Source of the DNA: Sepioteuthis lessoniana
Taxonomy: Eukaryota; Mollusca; Cephalopoda; Myopsida; Loliginidae
Length of the DNA: 64,000 nt
Reading direction: 5' to 3'
Assembly: GCA_963585895.1 (NCBI GenBank)
Contig: OY757904.1
Coordinates: forward strand, 162,198,792 to 162,262,791
The notes below the pieces were generated by a model. That model was given only the letters and a program-made list of their open reading frames with translations. It did not search any database and was not told the DNA's origin. The translations under genes were made by a program, and so were the position numbers. Below, one piece after another: positions 14,408 through 24,385 of the stretch. Positions within the stretch are counted from its first letter, which is position 1. Each line of letters opens with the position of its first letter.

Positions 14408-15231
14408 AGCGTTGTAAAGTAAAAAAATTAAATACCTACAATGGACAATCCCAATGTTTTCAAAGTCATTCAAAATAAAAATTGTTTCTGCTAAAATGTT
14501 CATAACTTCAAAAACAAATGCCCGCTATGTTTTTTTTTTTTTTTTTTTAATGCTTTTTTACTGTTTCTCGACTTTTTCTTGTTGAAAATACAAAATATAT
14601 GTGTGTATCTACTGTCTCTTTCTCTTTCCCTTTTTTAGACTTAAATTCCAAAAATGTAGGTTTTTGATTTCTGCCTTATCCTTCTCTTCCTTTTTTTTCA
14701 ACTCTTTTCATAACTTGTAAAAATTCTTTTACTTCTTATAACCGTCATTTCTATAGATTTTTTTCCTGCGTCTTTGCATGTGTACGATTTTTAAAAAATT
14801 TTTCTTTCTTGTCTTCATCTGGTTTTTCTATTTATTTTTTCACTATTTCTTTCTTGTCTAGTCGTCTTTTTTTTTTTTTTTTCTTTTTTTTACTTCGTTT
14901 TGTAATCTTTTCTTTGTACTTTTCTTTCTGTCTTTTACTTTTTCTTTCTTTTCCGTTTTTTTTTTTCTTTCTTTTCTGGCTGGTGTTCCTCGTTTTTTTC
15001 TTTCTGTACCTTTTGCTTCAGTCTTCCATTTTGTCTTACTTTTCCAGTTTGTTTTTTTTTTTTTGTTGTTGTTGTTTTTTGGAGTTTTTTTTTTTTTTTT
15101 TGAGGGGTTCCATCTAGCGGATCGCTGCGCTGTAAGTCACCTACCCCAGGTCCAAGACCACGTCATGTTGACGTGCACGGGCCTTGAGCACCAATAGACG
15201 GTGTATATCGGGGAAGGGAAAGACAATAACA
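14408..15231. other. T-rich unique DNA right of the 60-bp satellite
   Basis: There is no recognisable gene. The stretch contains long T runs (about 14528-14549, 14869-14890, 15051-15101) and pyrimidine-rich DNA. An apparent frame of about 100 codons encodes almost only Phe, Leu and Ser and is an artefact of the T tracts. From about 15112 the composition turns more GC-rich, leading into the target site of the LTR element. Confidence 0.7.
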
Positions 15232-15236
15232 CTTAG

Positions 15237-16269
15237 TGTGACGGGGAAATTGATTAAAATCCCTAAATGGGACTTTATTTTCGCACGTGTGAAGACGGGG
15301 CATGTTGGCACTTGATCCGCTACCGAAATAAGTCCTGTTCAGAGTTCTTTTCTCAGGCAGATAAGAACTGGCATATTACGTGAGGGAATAATTTAGGGCC
15401 AGACTGGCCACCGCTGGCAAAGGGTTCCAAATTTCACACTATCACACACCCACCAGGCCGCTAAACTTCTTCCCCTTAGATAATAGAAGAATACGGGCCT
15501 ATAGGTCTTAGTTGTAATAATATTAATATTGCTACAGTCGGCAACTCCGGTTTCCCGTGTGATACGTAGGAATTAATAGGACAGTTCTAAGCAAGATAAT
15601 GTAAGGCGAATAGAAGCTGAAAGGAAAGCATGGAATAATAACATAGACCACATGGTAAAATGAAAATACATAGGTTCTTTACTACGGTTATATATATATA
15701 TACGTTCAAAATGTCAAATATATATAATAGGATAGTCCATGAATATAAATGTCTTTTCCTGGCTTTTATCCTTTTTCCAAATTGAGAGAGAGAGTGGTAA
15801 CAAAATTTGGGTGTAACGGAAAAATGTCCCAAAGTTACTTATCTTATTTTTTTGACGGGGTTCCACTGGAGAATTTCTCTTCTTTCACGGGCTAATAGAC
15901 TTTGTACTGTTTTTAATGCTGGCTTGAAGGATTTTGGAGTCCCTCGTGTCTCAGTCTTTTTGTCTTTAGCCCGGAGTAGAATGGCTATCGTCCGTCTGCC
16001 ACGAGCGTTGCCCAAAAACTGCCTTTTTTGTATTTACTTCCGTTGAGGGGAAGGGAACCCCACTTCCGTTTGGGGTCCCCCCACCAATCATTTGGCTTCA
16101 TTTTCTCCTTCCCCTTCCGATGTCCGGCGACCCAAGGTCACTTAGGTGCGAACATCTGTGTGACCCACATTCTCTCATAACGGTCACTTTTTGACTGCTA
16201 GATAATGTTAGTTCAACGGGGGGGGAGTATCATTCCCACCTCCTCGTCTCCGTGAGCCATCACGTGACA
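15237..16269 (-). repeat. 3' LTR of the young Ty3/gypsy-like fossil
   Basis: This copy is nearly identical to 19215-20249. It begins and ends with the TG...CA dinucleotides usual for LTRs. On the minus strand an AATAAA poly(A) signal lies at 15274-15279, near the LTR's downstream end, and a TATA-rich tract lies around 15690. Open frames inside the LTR occur equally in both copies and show no known protein similarity, so I do not call them genes. Confidence 0.92.
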
Positions 16270-16882
16270 CCTCCTTCCTTAAGAGAAGAAAGGGGGATGA
16301 ATAGAAATACCATAGAAAAAAAAGGCAATTCAATTCACTGTTCTTTCTCCTTTTCTTTCACTTTTTTTTCCTCACTTTACTTTTCTTTCATCCCCTTTCT
16401 TCTTCACGCTTTGACGAATTCTTTCCTTTTCCTTTTTTTTTTTTGTCCTTCCTAATTTTCACTATAGGGGAAAACAATTTCACTTCTCTTTCTTTCTCTC
16501 TCTCTCTCCCTTTTCTTTTTCTTTAATCTCGTTTTCCTTTCTTTCTTTTTCTCTCTCGGCTTTTGGCCGTATCATATTTCAAACCTTGAGGAGGTAACTC
16601 CCTCTTTCTTTCTTCGTCACTTTTGACGACTTTATAATTTTAATTGTCAAGCTTTGGGGAGAAAACTTCCTTTTCTTTTCTCTCTTTCCCCTATTCGTCA
16701 CTTGTTGACGAACCACTTTCTCGTCCATCTCACATTTCAACATTGGGGACGAGAATTCCTCATTTCCTTTAGTTTCTCTCTCTCTCTCTTTCTTTCTCTC
16801 AACAACTATGAAAGAATATTCTGCTACTACATTTTCGTGGGGCGTTAGAGAAATAAACTTGGGTACTTTTTTATTAATTTTT
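16270..16882 (-). other. Internal 3' untranslated part of the LTR element, with polypurine tract
   Basis: On the element's coding (minus) strand this is A/G-rich, and on the plus strand it is a run of CT and TTTC motifs. The end touching the 3' LTR (16271-16279) reads AAGGAAGGA on the minus strand, as expected of the polypurine primer for plus-strand DNA synthesis. No protein-coding signal was recognised. Confidence 0.65.
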
Positions 16883-18634
16883 CTAAGCCCTCTCTCTCTC
16901 TGAAACAGACAACTGGCCTAATTTTTCCTCGAATTTATTCGGCATTGCTGAGTTCTCAATTTTTCGAGGTTGGCCTTCTTGACGGACATACCTCTTCAAT
17001 TTGTTTGTGTGACACACTTGTGTCTTCTTCTTTCCTTCGTTGGTATCAATTCTGTATGTCCTCTTGTCTATTCTCTGTGATATTACGTAGGGACCTACAT
17101 ATTGTCCATCACAGTGTGGTCCTTTATTTGATGACAGTAGCAGGACTTCGTCGCCCTTTTTGAATTCTTCCTTCTTAGCCACTTGTGAGGGTCCTCTTAT
17201 CTTCCTCTTATCCTCTCGATAAGTATTAGGGAATTTATTCCTAATATTCGTTGGACCTTCATCTTTTCTCTGACGACTGGTCCTTTTATCTTCTTGTTTA
17301 TTGAGGGGTGGAAGGTTCACTTCTTTTCTTTCCACCTTCTCACTTTGCGAGCGACTGTGTCGTTTATGTCTCGCACGTGGCTCAGCCGCCATCTTGTCTC
17401 CATGCTGGGCGTTCGTTCTCGCCATCTTTCTTTCTTCATTTATGGCGCTTATTTTCGCCATCCTTTTTCCATGTTTGGAGTTCATCCTCGCCATCTTTCT
17501 TTCTTCATTTATGGCGCTTATTTTCGCCATTTTTTTCGGGTGACACTTTTTTGTTCTTACTTCATTTCCCAGTATAAGGGAAATTCCTCTCATAGGTAGT
17601 TTGTCTACCACACCAACTTTAATTGGTCCATCTTTCCACTGGGACTTTAGGGTTATTTTACACAGCGGTATTTTTACCCTCTTTCCGCCGATACCCTCTA
17701 TCATCACAGTCTCACGTGTTGCTTCTATTACCATTTTAGGTAATTTACTTCGTAGAAGTAACGACTGAGATGCTCCGGTATCTCGTAAAATTGAGACTTC
17801 CACTGGTCCTCCGTGTGGGCCTCTTATCATCCCTTTTTTCGTCCAGGGTCGATAGGATTGGTTCCCTCTAGGTGTTGTTACAGCTCCTTGAGGTTTTCTC
17901 GGCTGGGTCTGGTTTCTTTCAGGACCTTTTCCAAGCTGACACCTTATGGCTATGTGACCAGCCTTTCCGCATTTGTAGCAGACCACTGTTCTGCTGCTAC
18001 TTTGGAAGGTTCTTCTATTTTCTTCCTTAGGTCTTAACTCAGCTTTAAACTTCACTTTACTTCCCGTGTACGGTTTTTCCTTTGTTTTTCGGTGTGTGAG
18101 GATGTATTCGTCTGCTAGTGCGGCCATTTCATAGGTCACGTCAGTTTTTCTTTCACTTAGGTGAACCCTGACTTCTTCTGGCACACAGTTTAAAAATTCT
18201 TCAGCTAATATTAGCTGCCGGAGTTTCTCAGCATCTCCGTCTATCCTCTTAGAGTCACACCACTTATCCAGTGCATTCTCTTTTTCTCTCAGAAATTCCA
18301 CATAAGACTGGTTTTCAGTTTTTCTCTGTGTTCTGAATTTCTGTCTATAAGCTTCTGGAACCAACTCGAAGCTTTTTAGAACCGCTGCCTTCACCAAATC
18401 GTAGTCGGCGCAATTTTCTGTGGGCAGAGTTGCATATGCTCTCTGTGCTTTTCCTGTCAGCACAGTTTGGAGTAGCATCGACCAGCATTCTTTCGGCCAT
18501 CCAAGATTTAGCGCGGTTCGCTCAAAATGTGCGAAGTATCCGTCCACGTTGGCTTCTTCAAATTTTGGGACTAGCCTCGCTTGCTTCGTTACTTCGAAAC
18601 TGTCATGGCTTTCTTTGCGTCCTCTTATTGCCAA
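16883..18634 (-). CDS. Gag/protease-type retrotransposon frame (SCAN-like capsid, CCHC, DTGAS)
   Basis: This is a 583-residue frame within the LTR element. Residues about 20-185 resemble the SCAN/Gmr1-type capsid fold, including the stretches KAQRAYATLP and EEFLNCVPEEVRVHLSERK. A zinc knuckle with spacing CX2CX4HX4C lies at residues 219-232 (core CYKCGKAGHIAIRC) and would bind nucleic acid. A retropepsin-like DTGASQSLL motif lies at about 285. The C-terminal third contains a twice-repeated MAKISAINEERKMAR unit, a charged linker, and a stretch with GPYVI and HTNKLKRYV typical of the end of Ty3/gypsy integrase. The product would act in a virus-like particle if made. It is a fossil piece, not a host gene. 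Confidence 0.85.
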   Translation of the reverse strand: MAIRGRKESHDSFEVTKQARLVPKFEEANVDGYFAHFERTALNLGWPKECWSMLLQTVLTGKAQRAYATLPTENCADYDLVKAAVLKSFELVPEAYRQKFRTQRKTENQSYVEFLREKENALDKWCDSKRIDGDAEKLRQLILAEEFLNCVPEEVRVHLSERKTDVTYEMAALADEYILTHRKTKEKPYTGSKVKFKAELRPKEENRRTFQSSSRTVVCYKCGKAGHIAIRCQLGKGPERNQTQPRKPQGAVTTPRGNQSYRPWTKKGMIRGPHGGPVEVSILRDTGASQSLLLRSKLPKMVIEATRETVMIEGIGGKRVKIPLCKITLKSQWKDGPIKVGVVDKLPMRGISLILGNEVRTKKCHPKKMAKISAINEERKMARMNSKHGKRMAKISAINEERKMARTNAQHGDKMAAEPRARHKRHSRSQSEKVERKEVNLPPLNKQEDKRTSRQRKDEGPTNIRNKFPNTYREDKRKIRGPSQVAKKEEFKKGDEVLLLSSNKGPHCDGQYVGPYVISQRIDKRTYRIDTNEGKKKTQVCHTNKLKRYVRQEGQPRKIENSAMPNKFEEKLGQLSVSERERA

Positions 18635-18661
18635 GTCGACTTCTCGCAGCCTTGTTTCTTG

Positions 18662-19000
18662 CTAAAATTTTATTTTCTCCAGTTCCATTTTATTTCTCTG
18701 TAGTTCCATTTGTGCTTGTATTTTAATTTTCTCCAGTTCAATTTCTTCTGGAGTCATTCTTATCATTTCCGTTGGTAGCTCTTCTAATACTGCTTCCTCG
18801 AACACATTTTCGTCCACCATGTGCCTTGCTATTTCTCTCACGAGTTCATGCTTTCTCATAGAATTCTGAACATTTAACTCAAGCTTCTCGCCAATTTTTA
18901 TTATCTCGCTTTTTCTCAGCCTCTCCAACTTTTCCATTGAGGGTTCTTTTAAAAAGTTCTCTATTTTGTCCATTTCTTTTTTTTTTTTAAATTTTTCCAA
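18662..19000 (-). CDS. N-terminal gag piece of the LTR element (coiled, charged)
   Basis: This is a 112-residue frame lying between the primer-binding side of the element and the capsid frame. It is Lys/Glu/Leu-rich and predicted helical. A stretch around residues 20-75 (core EKLERLRKSEIIKIGEKLEL) resembles the short SAP-like N-terminal helices seen before the capsid in many invertebrate Ty3/gypsy gag proteins. A coiled stretch rich in ELEKIKIQAQMELQRNKMEL follows. It is assigned to gag by position and style; no enzyme motif is visible. Confidence 0.65.
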   Translation of the reverse strand: MEKFKKKKEMDKIENFLKEPSMEKLERLRKSEIIKIGEKLELNVQNSMRKHELVREIARHMVDENVFEEAVLEELPTEMIRMTPEEIELEKIKIQAQMELQRNKMELEKIKF

Positions 19001-19187
19001 ACAGTTATATCAACAAGTAATTTGACTGTTTCAACAATATTCCTTTTTTTCCTTTCACGGTCTCCCAGGGTAGATTTAAACGGCAGGAATTGTCACACGA
19101 CTACTAGCAATAAATATTATTAATAATAATCATTCCGGAAACGAGCCCCCATAGAAGGTCTGGGGTCAGGAATAAAAGATTAAAATA

Positions 19188-19205
19188 TCCCCGGACGAGA
19201 CACCA
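19188..19205 (-). promoter_or_regulatory. Primer-binding-site candidate of the LTR element
   Basis: On the minus strand this reads TGGTGTCTCGTCCGGGGA, starting with the TGG that pairs with the CCA end of a tRNA. It lies about ten bases inside the 5' LTR boundary. I could not name the primer tRNA. A closely similar site lies at 46583-46601, just after the older related LTR, which supports the call. Confidence 0.6.
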
Positions 19206-19214
19206 TTTTAAGTC

Positions 19215-20249
19215 TGCTGACGCGGAAATTGATTAAAATCCCTAAATGGGACTTTATTTTCGCACGTGTGAAGACGGGGCAGGTTGGCACTTGATCCGCT
19301 ACCGAAATAAGTCCTGTTCAGAGTTCTTTTCTCAGGCAGATAAGAACTGGCATATTACGTGAGGGAATAATTTAGGGCCAGACTGGCCTCCGCTGGCAAA
19401 GGGTTCCAAATTTCACACTATCACACACCCACCAGGCCGCTAAACTTCTTCCCCTTAGATAATAGAAGAATACGGGCCTATAGGTCTTAGTTGTAATAAT
19501 ATTAATATTGCTACAGTCGGCAACTCCGGTTTCCCGTGTGATACGTAGGAATTAATAGGACAGTTCTAAGCAAGATAATGTAAGGCGAATAGAAGCTGAA
19601 AGGAAAGCATGGAATAATAACATAGACCACATGGTAAAATGAAAATACATAGGTTCTTTACTACGGTTATATATATATATACGTTCAAAATGTCAAAGAT
19701 ATATAATAGGATAGTCCATGAATATAAATGTCTTTTCCTGGCTTTTATCCTTTTTCCAAATTGAGAGAGAGAGTGGTAACAAAATTTGGGTGTAACGGAA
19801 AAATGTCCCAAAGTTACTTATCTTATTTTTTTGACGGGGTTCCACTGGAGAATTTCTCTTCTTTCACGGGCTAATAGACTTTGTACTGTTTTTAATGCTG
19901 GCTTGAAGGATTTTGGAGTCCCTCGTGTCTCAGTCTTTTTGTCTTTAGCCCGGAGTAGAATGGCTATCGTCCGTCTGCCACGAGCGTTGCCCAAAAACTG
20001 CCTTTTTTGTATTTACTTCCGTTGAGGGGAAGGGAACCCCACTTCCGTTTGGGGTCCCCCCACCAATCATTTGGCTTCATTTTCTCCTTCCCCTTCCGAT
20101 GTCCGGCGACCCAAGGTCACTTAGGTGCGAACATCTGTGTGACCCACATTCTCTCATAACGGTCACTTTTTGACTGCTAGATAATGTTAGTTCAACGGGG
20201 GGGGGAGTATCATTCCCACCTCCTCGTCTCCGTGAGCCATCACGTGACA
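19215..20249 (-). repeat. 5' LTR of the young Ty3/gypsy-like fossil
   Basis: This is a direct copy of 15237-16269 at an offset of about 3979 bases. Differences are about six by eye, including one base in a G run near 20200. The right boundary is set by the shared CACGTGACA end followed by the target duplicate CTTAG. Confidence 0.92.
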
Positions 20250-20254
20250 CTTAG

Positions 20255-20570
20255 GCATGAAAACATAAAACTCTCTTTTTGTTTACGAAATCATGGCGAA
20301 ATTGGTTTATTGAGAGAGAGAGAGAGAGAGAGTGAGAAAGAGAGAGAGAGAGTGTGTGTGAAGGAACCTCTGAGATATGATATCTTCAGATTTATATTAG
20401 GTGGACATACGTCTCCAGAAGTCCTTGCTTCTTCGTGCTTCTTTCACAGGAGACTGATACAGAGACACCTTACAACCCTAACCCTAACCGCCCCATCTTG
20501 GACTAGCACCCAAAACGGCGTGACGGCTCACTGCTTACTGTTGACTCAGCTGACTGCTGACTGACTGGCT

Positions 20571-20625
<55 letters not shown>

Positions 20626-20753
20626 TCAGGGTTGGAAACTTCCGTCGTGATATATTTTTGGATGCCCACGCATGCTTCCAACACAATTCACGTGGCATTT
20701 AGGCTGTCTTTTGTTTACCTTAAGATACAGGTGCATATCCTGCTTTAAAAGTC
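20255..20753. other. Unique DNA with (GA)n and (CT)n tracts
   Basis: This is the target side of the LTR insertion. It holds a GA microsatellite at 20312-20357, a CT microsatellite at 20571-20623 and a short CCCTAACCCTAACC run near 20474. No gene was recognised. Confidence 0.7.
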
Positions 20754-20766
20754 CCAAACTAACCGG

Positions 20767-20988
20767 GGGTGTCCTCGTGGTGTAATAGTTAAAGCGATGG
20801 ACTGCGAAATCATAGTACGCGAGTTCGTACTTCAGTCGGGCTATTACATTCACTTTCGGGCAAATACCCTTGGGGAAGGTATGAACCACCTTATCCTTAA
20901 ATAGTACCACTACTGTTCTGTTAGAAGAATGGCTTTGGCATTAAATAATCTATAAAGGTTGATATGTCATTAAACAAAGAAACCGAAA
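20767..20988 (+). mobile_element. tRNA-derived SINE, type 1
   Basis: The left part is tRNA-like. A box-A-like TGGTGTAATAG is followed by GATGGACTGCGAAATC, where an anticodon stem-loop would be, and by a box-B-like GAGTTCGTACTTC. A tRNA-unrelated body follows (TTTCGGGCAAATACCC) and a short A-rich tail. The insertion is flanked by a perfect 13-bp target-site duplication, CCAAACTAACCGG, at 20754-20766 and 20989-21001, which fixes both ends. Its minus-strand reading contains a peptide string I associate from memory with octopus repeat-derived predictions. It is a non-coding, Pol III-type retroposon that needs a LINE partner for movement. Confidence 0.88.
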
Positions 20989-21024
20989 CCAAACTAACCG
21001 GCTTGTGAGAAAGATCAATATGTA

Positions 21025-21325
21025 ACAGATCTATCTGTTAATATTTATATCATTTACCTTAGATCTACCAATTATAAACATTCCATAACATATCTATTTG
21101 TTAATATTTATATCATTTACCAATTATAAACTTTCCATAACATATCTGTTAATATTTATATCATTTACCTTAGATCTACCAATTATAAACATTCCATAAC
21201 ATATCTATTTGTTAATATTTATATCATTTACCAATTATAAACTTTCCATAACATATCTGTTAATATTTATATCATTTACCTTAGATCTACCAATTATAAA
21301 CATTCCATAACATATCTATCCATCT
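21025..21325. repeat. Minisatellite, 111-bp period, about 2.6 copies
   Basis: The start word TCTGTTAATATTTAT recurs at 21034, 21145 and 21256, giving a period of 111 bases. Each unit is itself a near-dimer of about 55 bases (TTAATATTTATATCATTTACC with and without a short insert CTTAGATCTACC). It is followed by a short CTAT tract near 21369. Confidence 0.85.
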
Positions 21326-21329
21326 TTAT

Positions 21330-22080
21330 TAGCGGTTCTTCTTTCTGTCTCTGTTGAATTCGACTATCTATCTATCTATCAACGATGAAGACAAATTACT
21401 TTAAAAAAGGGATATTGTAACTTTTCAGCTGTAGTAGAATGAAAGTATTCTTGGTATTTATTGACCACGACTATTTTATGTTGAGTTTATGTATATTGAA
21501 TAAGGTTTAATGTATTCCCCACAATATTATGTTTTCCCACAAGTTTAATGCTTTAGTTTGGAATTAGGGTAGAATAAGTATATTATATAGCACATGGATA
21601 AAACAAATGAATGAATAAGGCCAGTGAAATAAATGAGTGAAGATATGCAACAAGTGAGTAAAAGATATGAAACAAATAAAGGTTGTAATACGGCGCGGAC
21701 AAAATGATCATTTAAAACAAGGCGAACGAACAAAAACAAATTTATATTCTATAATAACAAACTTACATTAATACATAAAAATATTGCTAACTCTACTAAC
21801 ATAATAATAGTGTGTGTATATGTGTGAGCTCGTGTGCGTCTGTGTGTGTGTGTGTGTGTGTGTAACACAACTAAGCTACAAAAAGAATTGCAAATTTAAA
21901 ATGTCCTTTTTCTATGGTTTGAAACAGGTAGTTTCTCAGAGACGGGAAAGCGTCTCATAGTTCTTGTATATGAATGTCTGCGAGGCATGGTGTTGCTGCT
22001 GTGGAGAAATTTGGTCAAAGAGAAGGTGTTACCACTACGAAGAAATTTAGTCAAAGAGGAAGAAGGTGTTTTAAGACGGC
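21330..22080. other. AT-rich DNA with a TG microsatellite
   Basis: No gene was recognised. A TG tract lies at about 21838-21862. A short direct repeat, GGTCAAAGAGAAGGTGTT followed by a diverged second copy, lies around 22012-22071. The right end leads into the promoter-like module. Confidence 0.6.
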
Positions 22081-22238
22081 GTATTTATAGAAAATATGCG
22101 TCTTGTAAGTGGCTCAAGACGCAGGACTTGAATTTACGCTCGCCGACGTAGTTGTAAGCATATCACGTGGTCCTCCTGGCCAATGGTTTCCCGAGACTGA
22201 ACTTTGAGCGTCCGCCATCTTTGTGGGAACAAGTGGCA
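22081..22238 (-). promoter_or_regulatory. Promoter-like module with YY1-like site and TATA box (copy 1)
   Basis: On the minus strand, in order: TGCCACTTGTTCC (22238-22226), AAAGATGGCGGAC (22222-22210), ACAACTACGTC (22155-22145) and CTATAAATAC (22090-22081). AAGATGGCGG matches the well-known YY1 core. The same four blocks, in the same order and with almost the same spacing, occur on the plus strand at 60168-60332. The module is therefore a dispersed repeat, probably the promoter end of an old retroelement (an LTR or similar). No coding region tied to it was recognised. Confidence 0.6.
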
Positions 22239-22577
22239 TACCGCCCAAAATAATTTATAGGAGTGTAAAGTCCTATACAGCACCAATCTAACCAAATGAA
22301 TGTATTTTCAAAATGAATTATTAAACAGTAATCACATCCTTTAAATTTGAAACAGAACACTATCAACAGAAATAGAAAGTTTTAAAACTTTCTCGTGTTT
22401 TTTTTTTTGTTTTGTTTTTTGCTTTTTTGGGTGGGTCATGTTTTGTTTTTTTCATTCAATAACTCACATATTCTGATGAAGATCTAAAAACAAAAATGTT
22501 TTACGTTAAATGAATAAAATCATCGTCTAAAAACCTTTTTTTTAATACATACAAACATATATATATATATATATAAT

Positions 22578-22632
<55 letters not shown>

Positions 22633-22955
22633 TTTGTGTATGTGTTTTTGTTAAATTGATATCATTATCAAAAATAATATGTCAATGTAATACTTGTGTC
22701 TAGGAAATAATGAGAATAGTTTAACTTACGGTCAGGTTTGCTGCTCCCTGTAGAAAATAGATTCGTATTCACTGTAGTCAGGTCTATTGAAATACAAAAA
22801 AGGTTTTAATAATAGACAGTCGCTAGCCTATACCGGACTACATAGAAGTACTTATTTTCTACGTCCATTTTTTGTAGAACTTTCTATTAACGTGGCGCGA
22901 CAGAAGTGGAGTTCCCTTTCTTCCATATGAAAAAGGCTTCAGGCGGCGAAAATTT
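22239..22955. other. AT-rich DNA with a long (AT)n tract
   Basis: No gene was recognised. A T-rich stretch lies at about 22398-22450 and an AT microsatellite at 22556-22630. The right end changes sharply to GC-rich DNA at about 22930. Confidence 0.65.
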
Positions 22956-23640
22956 CAGAGGTCCCCGCTGACCTTTTTTCCTCTCCAGTTGTTGGGTTGC
23001 ATTCGGTTGGCCGTTTTATCTCTGGACGGTTCTGCCGGATGTGCCTCAGCACTGGAGAGTTCCTCCGGCCTCAGGGGGCCATCCCCCCAGGCTTATACCC
23101 CCTTCGGGGGGTTATTGCCTGGCGCCTGAGGCGCCCCCAAAAAGGGGAATGCCGACGGGGCCGAAGGTATTTTTGGCCTTGCCGGACGCGTGTGGGCTTC
23201 GGCCCTGCGACCGGGCCCACCTTAAAAACGGCCTTGTGCCATATTCGTGCGTTGGTGGGACGCAACGATAAATACAGAGGTCTACGCGGACGCTCTAGGG
23301 CGTTTGCGTGTGGCCTTTCTTCTCAAGTTCTTGGGTTGCATTCGGTAGGCCGTCTAACCTCTGGGCGGTTCTGCCGGGTGTGCCTCGGCACTGGAGATTT
23401 CCTCCGGCCTTAGGGGGCCATCCCCCCAGGTTTATACCCGCTTCGGGGGGGATTTATTACCTGGCGTCTGAGGCGCCCCAAAAAGGGGAATGCTGACGGG
23501 GCCGAAGGTATTTTTGGCCTTGGCGGACGCGTGTGGGCTTCGGCCCTGCGACCGGGTCCACCTTAAAAATGGCCTTGTGCCATATTCGTGCGTTGGTGGG
23601 ACGCATCGATAAATACCAGAGGTCTACGCGGACGCCCTCA
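22956..23640. repeat. GC-rich tandem duplication, unit about 340 bp, with strong hairpins
   Basis: Two units are aligned by TTGGGTTGCATTCGG at 22992 and 23331 (offset 339). A further partial junction word, CAGAGGTC, lies at 22956, 23276 and about 23617. Each unit is GC- and CpG-rich in an AT-rich neighbourhood. Each holds a hairpin with inner arms CCCCC/GGGGG and outer arms CCAGGC/GCCTGG (23087-23122), replaced by CCAGGT/ACCTGG in unit 2 (23426-23464). A second inverted pair is GGCCGAAG/CTTCGGCC (23159-23204). No known family was recognised. It could be a 5' monomer of a LINE, a spacer of an rDNA-like locus, or a structured non-coding RNA unit. Open frames on both strands are short and do not look coding. 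Confidence 0.8.
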
Positions 23641-23939
23641 GGGGTAACTCGGCTCAACTAGAGACTCGGTTCCTACGTTATCGTGGTTGCACCCACCTCA
23701 CCGCCACTTCTAGTGGCAAATTCAACCATTTCTTCCCACGGTCCTTTTATGGGCTATGAGAGGTCGCCTTCTGCGGGTCGGAGTATCTCTGGTCATTAAC
23801 GACTAGTCGAAATAGACGGCCTGGAGGCAAACACGAAGAGGACTCACTAAGACCAGCCGGTCTCAACCATCGCTCGGTTCCGCTCGTCTGTTTGGCTGCG
23901 CAGCGCTAAAGGCAAGGGTTAGCCTTTAGTTACCGCTCC
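23641..23939. other. GC-rich unique DNA between duplication and satellite
   Basis: This is moderately GC-rich DNA following the 340-bp units. No open frame with recognisable similarity and no tRNA or rRNA signature was seen. The phrase GCGCAGCGCTAA appears at about 23897 and again at 23947, marking the start of the repeat array. Confidence 0.5.
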
Positions 23940-24385
23940 ACTACATGCGCAGCGCTAAGATAACGCTCGACAGTCCAGAGCTTTGGCGCGCAAGCCTTAG
24001 CTATCATCTCGATACGTCTGCACAGCTTTAGTGCGCAAGCCTTAGCTACCGCCCGATACGCTCGTACAACTTTGGCGCGAAAAGCCTTAGCTACCGCACA
24101 GCTTTGGCGCAAAAAGCCATAGCAACCGCCAACGATACGCCCGCATAGCTATCTGGAGCGACAAAGCCATAGCTACCGTAAACGATACGCCCGCACAGAT
24201 ATCTGGCACTACCAAGCCATAGCTCCCGTAAACGATACGCCCGCACGGCTTTGGCGTGACAAAGCCATAGCTACTGTCAACGATACGCCCGCACAGATAT
24301 CTGGCACGACAATGCCATAGCTACAGTAAACGATACGGTCGCAAAGTTATTTGGTACGACAAAAACAGAGCTACCGACCAAGACT
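23940..24385. repeat. Divergent edge repeats (about 50 bp) related to the 50-bp satellite
   Basis: The word GATACG recurs at 24134, 24184, 24234, 24282 and 24332, that is, about every 50 bases; spacing is less regular further left. Units share words with the main satellite to the right: GTAAACGATACGCCCGC against GTAACGACCCGC, and TGCCATAGCTACAG against TGCCCTAGCATTACAG. I read them as an older, diverged branch of the same repeat family at the array edge. Confidence 0.7.

Larger units (their letters stand above)
15232..20254 (-). mobile_element. Ty3/gypsy-like LTR retrotransposon fossil, young, non-autonomous
   Basis: Two direct repeats of about 1.03 kb bound an internal region of about 2.9 kb. 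The 5-bp target-site duplication CTTAG lies at 15232-15236 and 20250-20254. In the element's own minus orientation the LTR runs TGTCACGTG...GTCACA. Next to the 5' LTR there is a primer-binding-site candidate ending TGG at 19188-19205, and next to the 3' LTR a purine tract, AAGGAAGGAG. Internal parts are a coiled N-terminal gag piece, a SCAN-like capsid, a CCHC zinc knuckle, a retropepsin-like motif and an integrase C-terminal GPY-like piece. I see no reverse transcriptase, RNase H or integrase core, so this copy is broken and could only have moved with help. By eye the LTRs differ at about six positions, so the insertion is recent. The SCAN-like capsid suggests the Gmr1-like branch of Ty3/gypsy, which is an inference. 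Confidence 0.9.

Noticed and set aside
14809-15117. 102-codon plus-strand frame, Phe/Leu-rich, looking like membrane segments
   Set aside because: It is an artefact of poly-T and pyrimidine tracts.
15587-16046. Open frames within the LTRs (also at 19566-20025)
   Set aside because: They lie in LTR regulatory sequence, occur in both copies simply because the LTRs are copies, and resemble no known protein.
20474-20490. CCCTAACCCTAACC as telomere sequence
   Set aside because: It is only two to three units with no array, and a chance occurrence is likely.
22997-23657. Open frames of 60-138 codons in the GC-rich duplication
   Set aside because: They overlap on both strands, follow from low stop-codon frequency in GC-rich DNA, and show no protein similarity.
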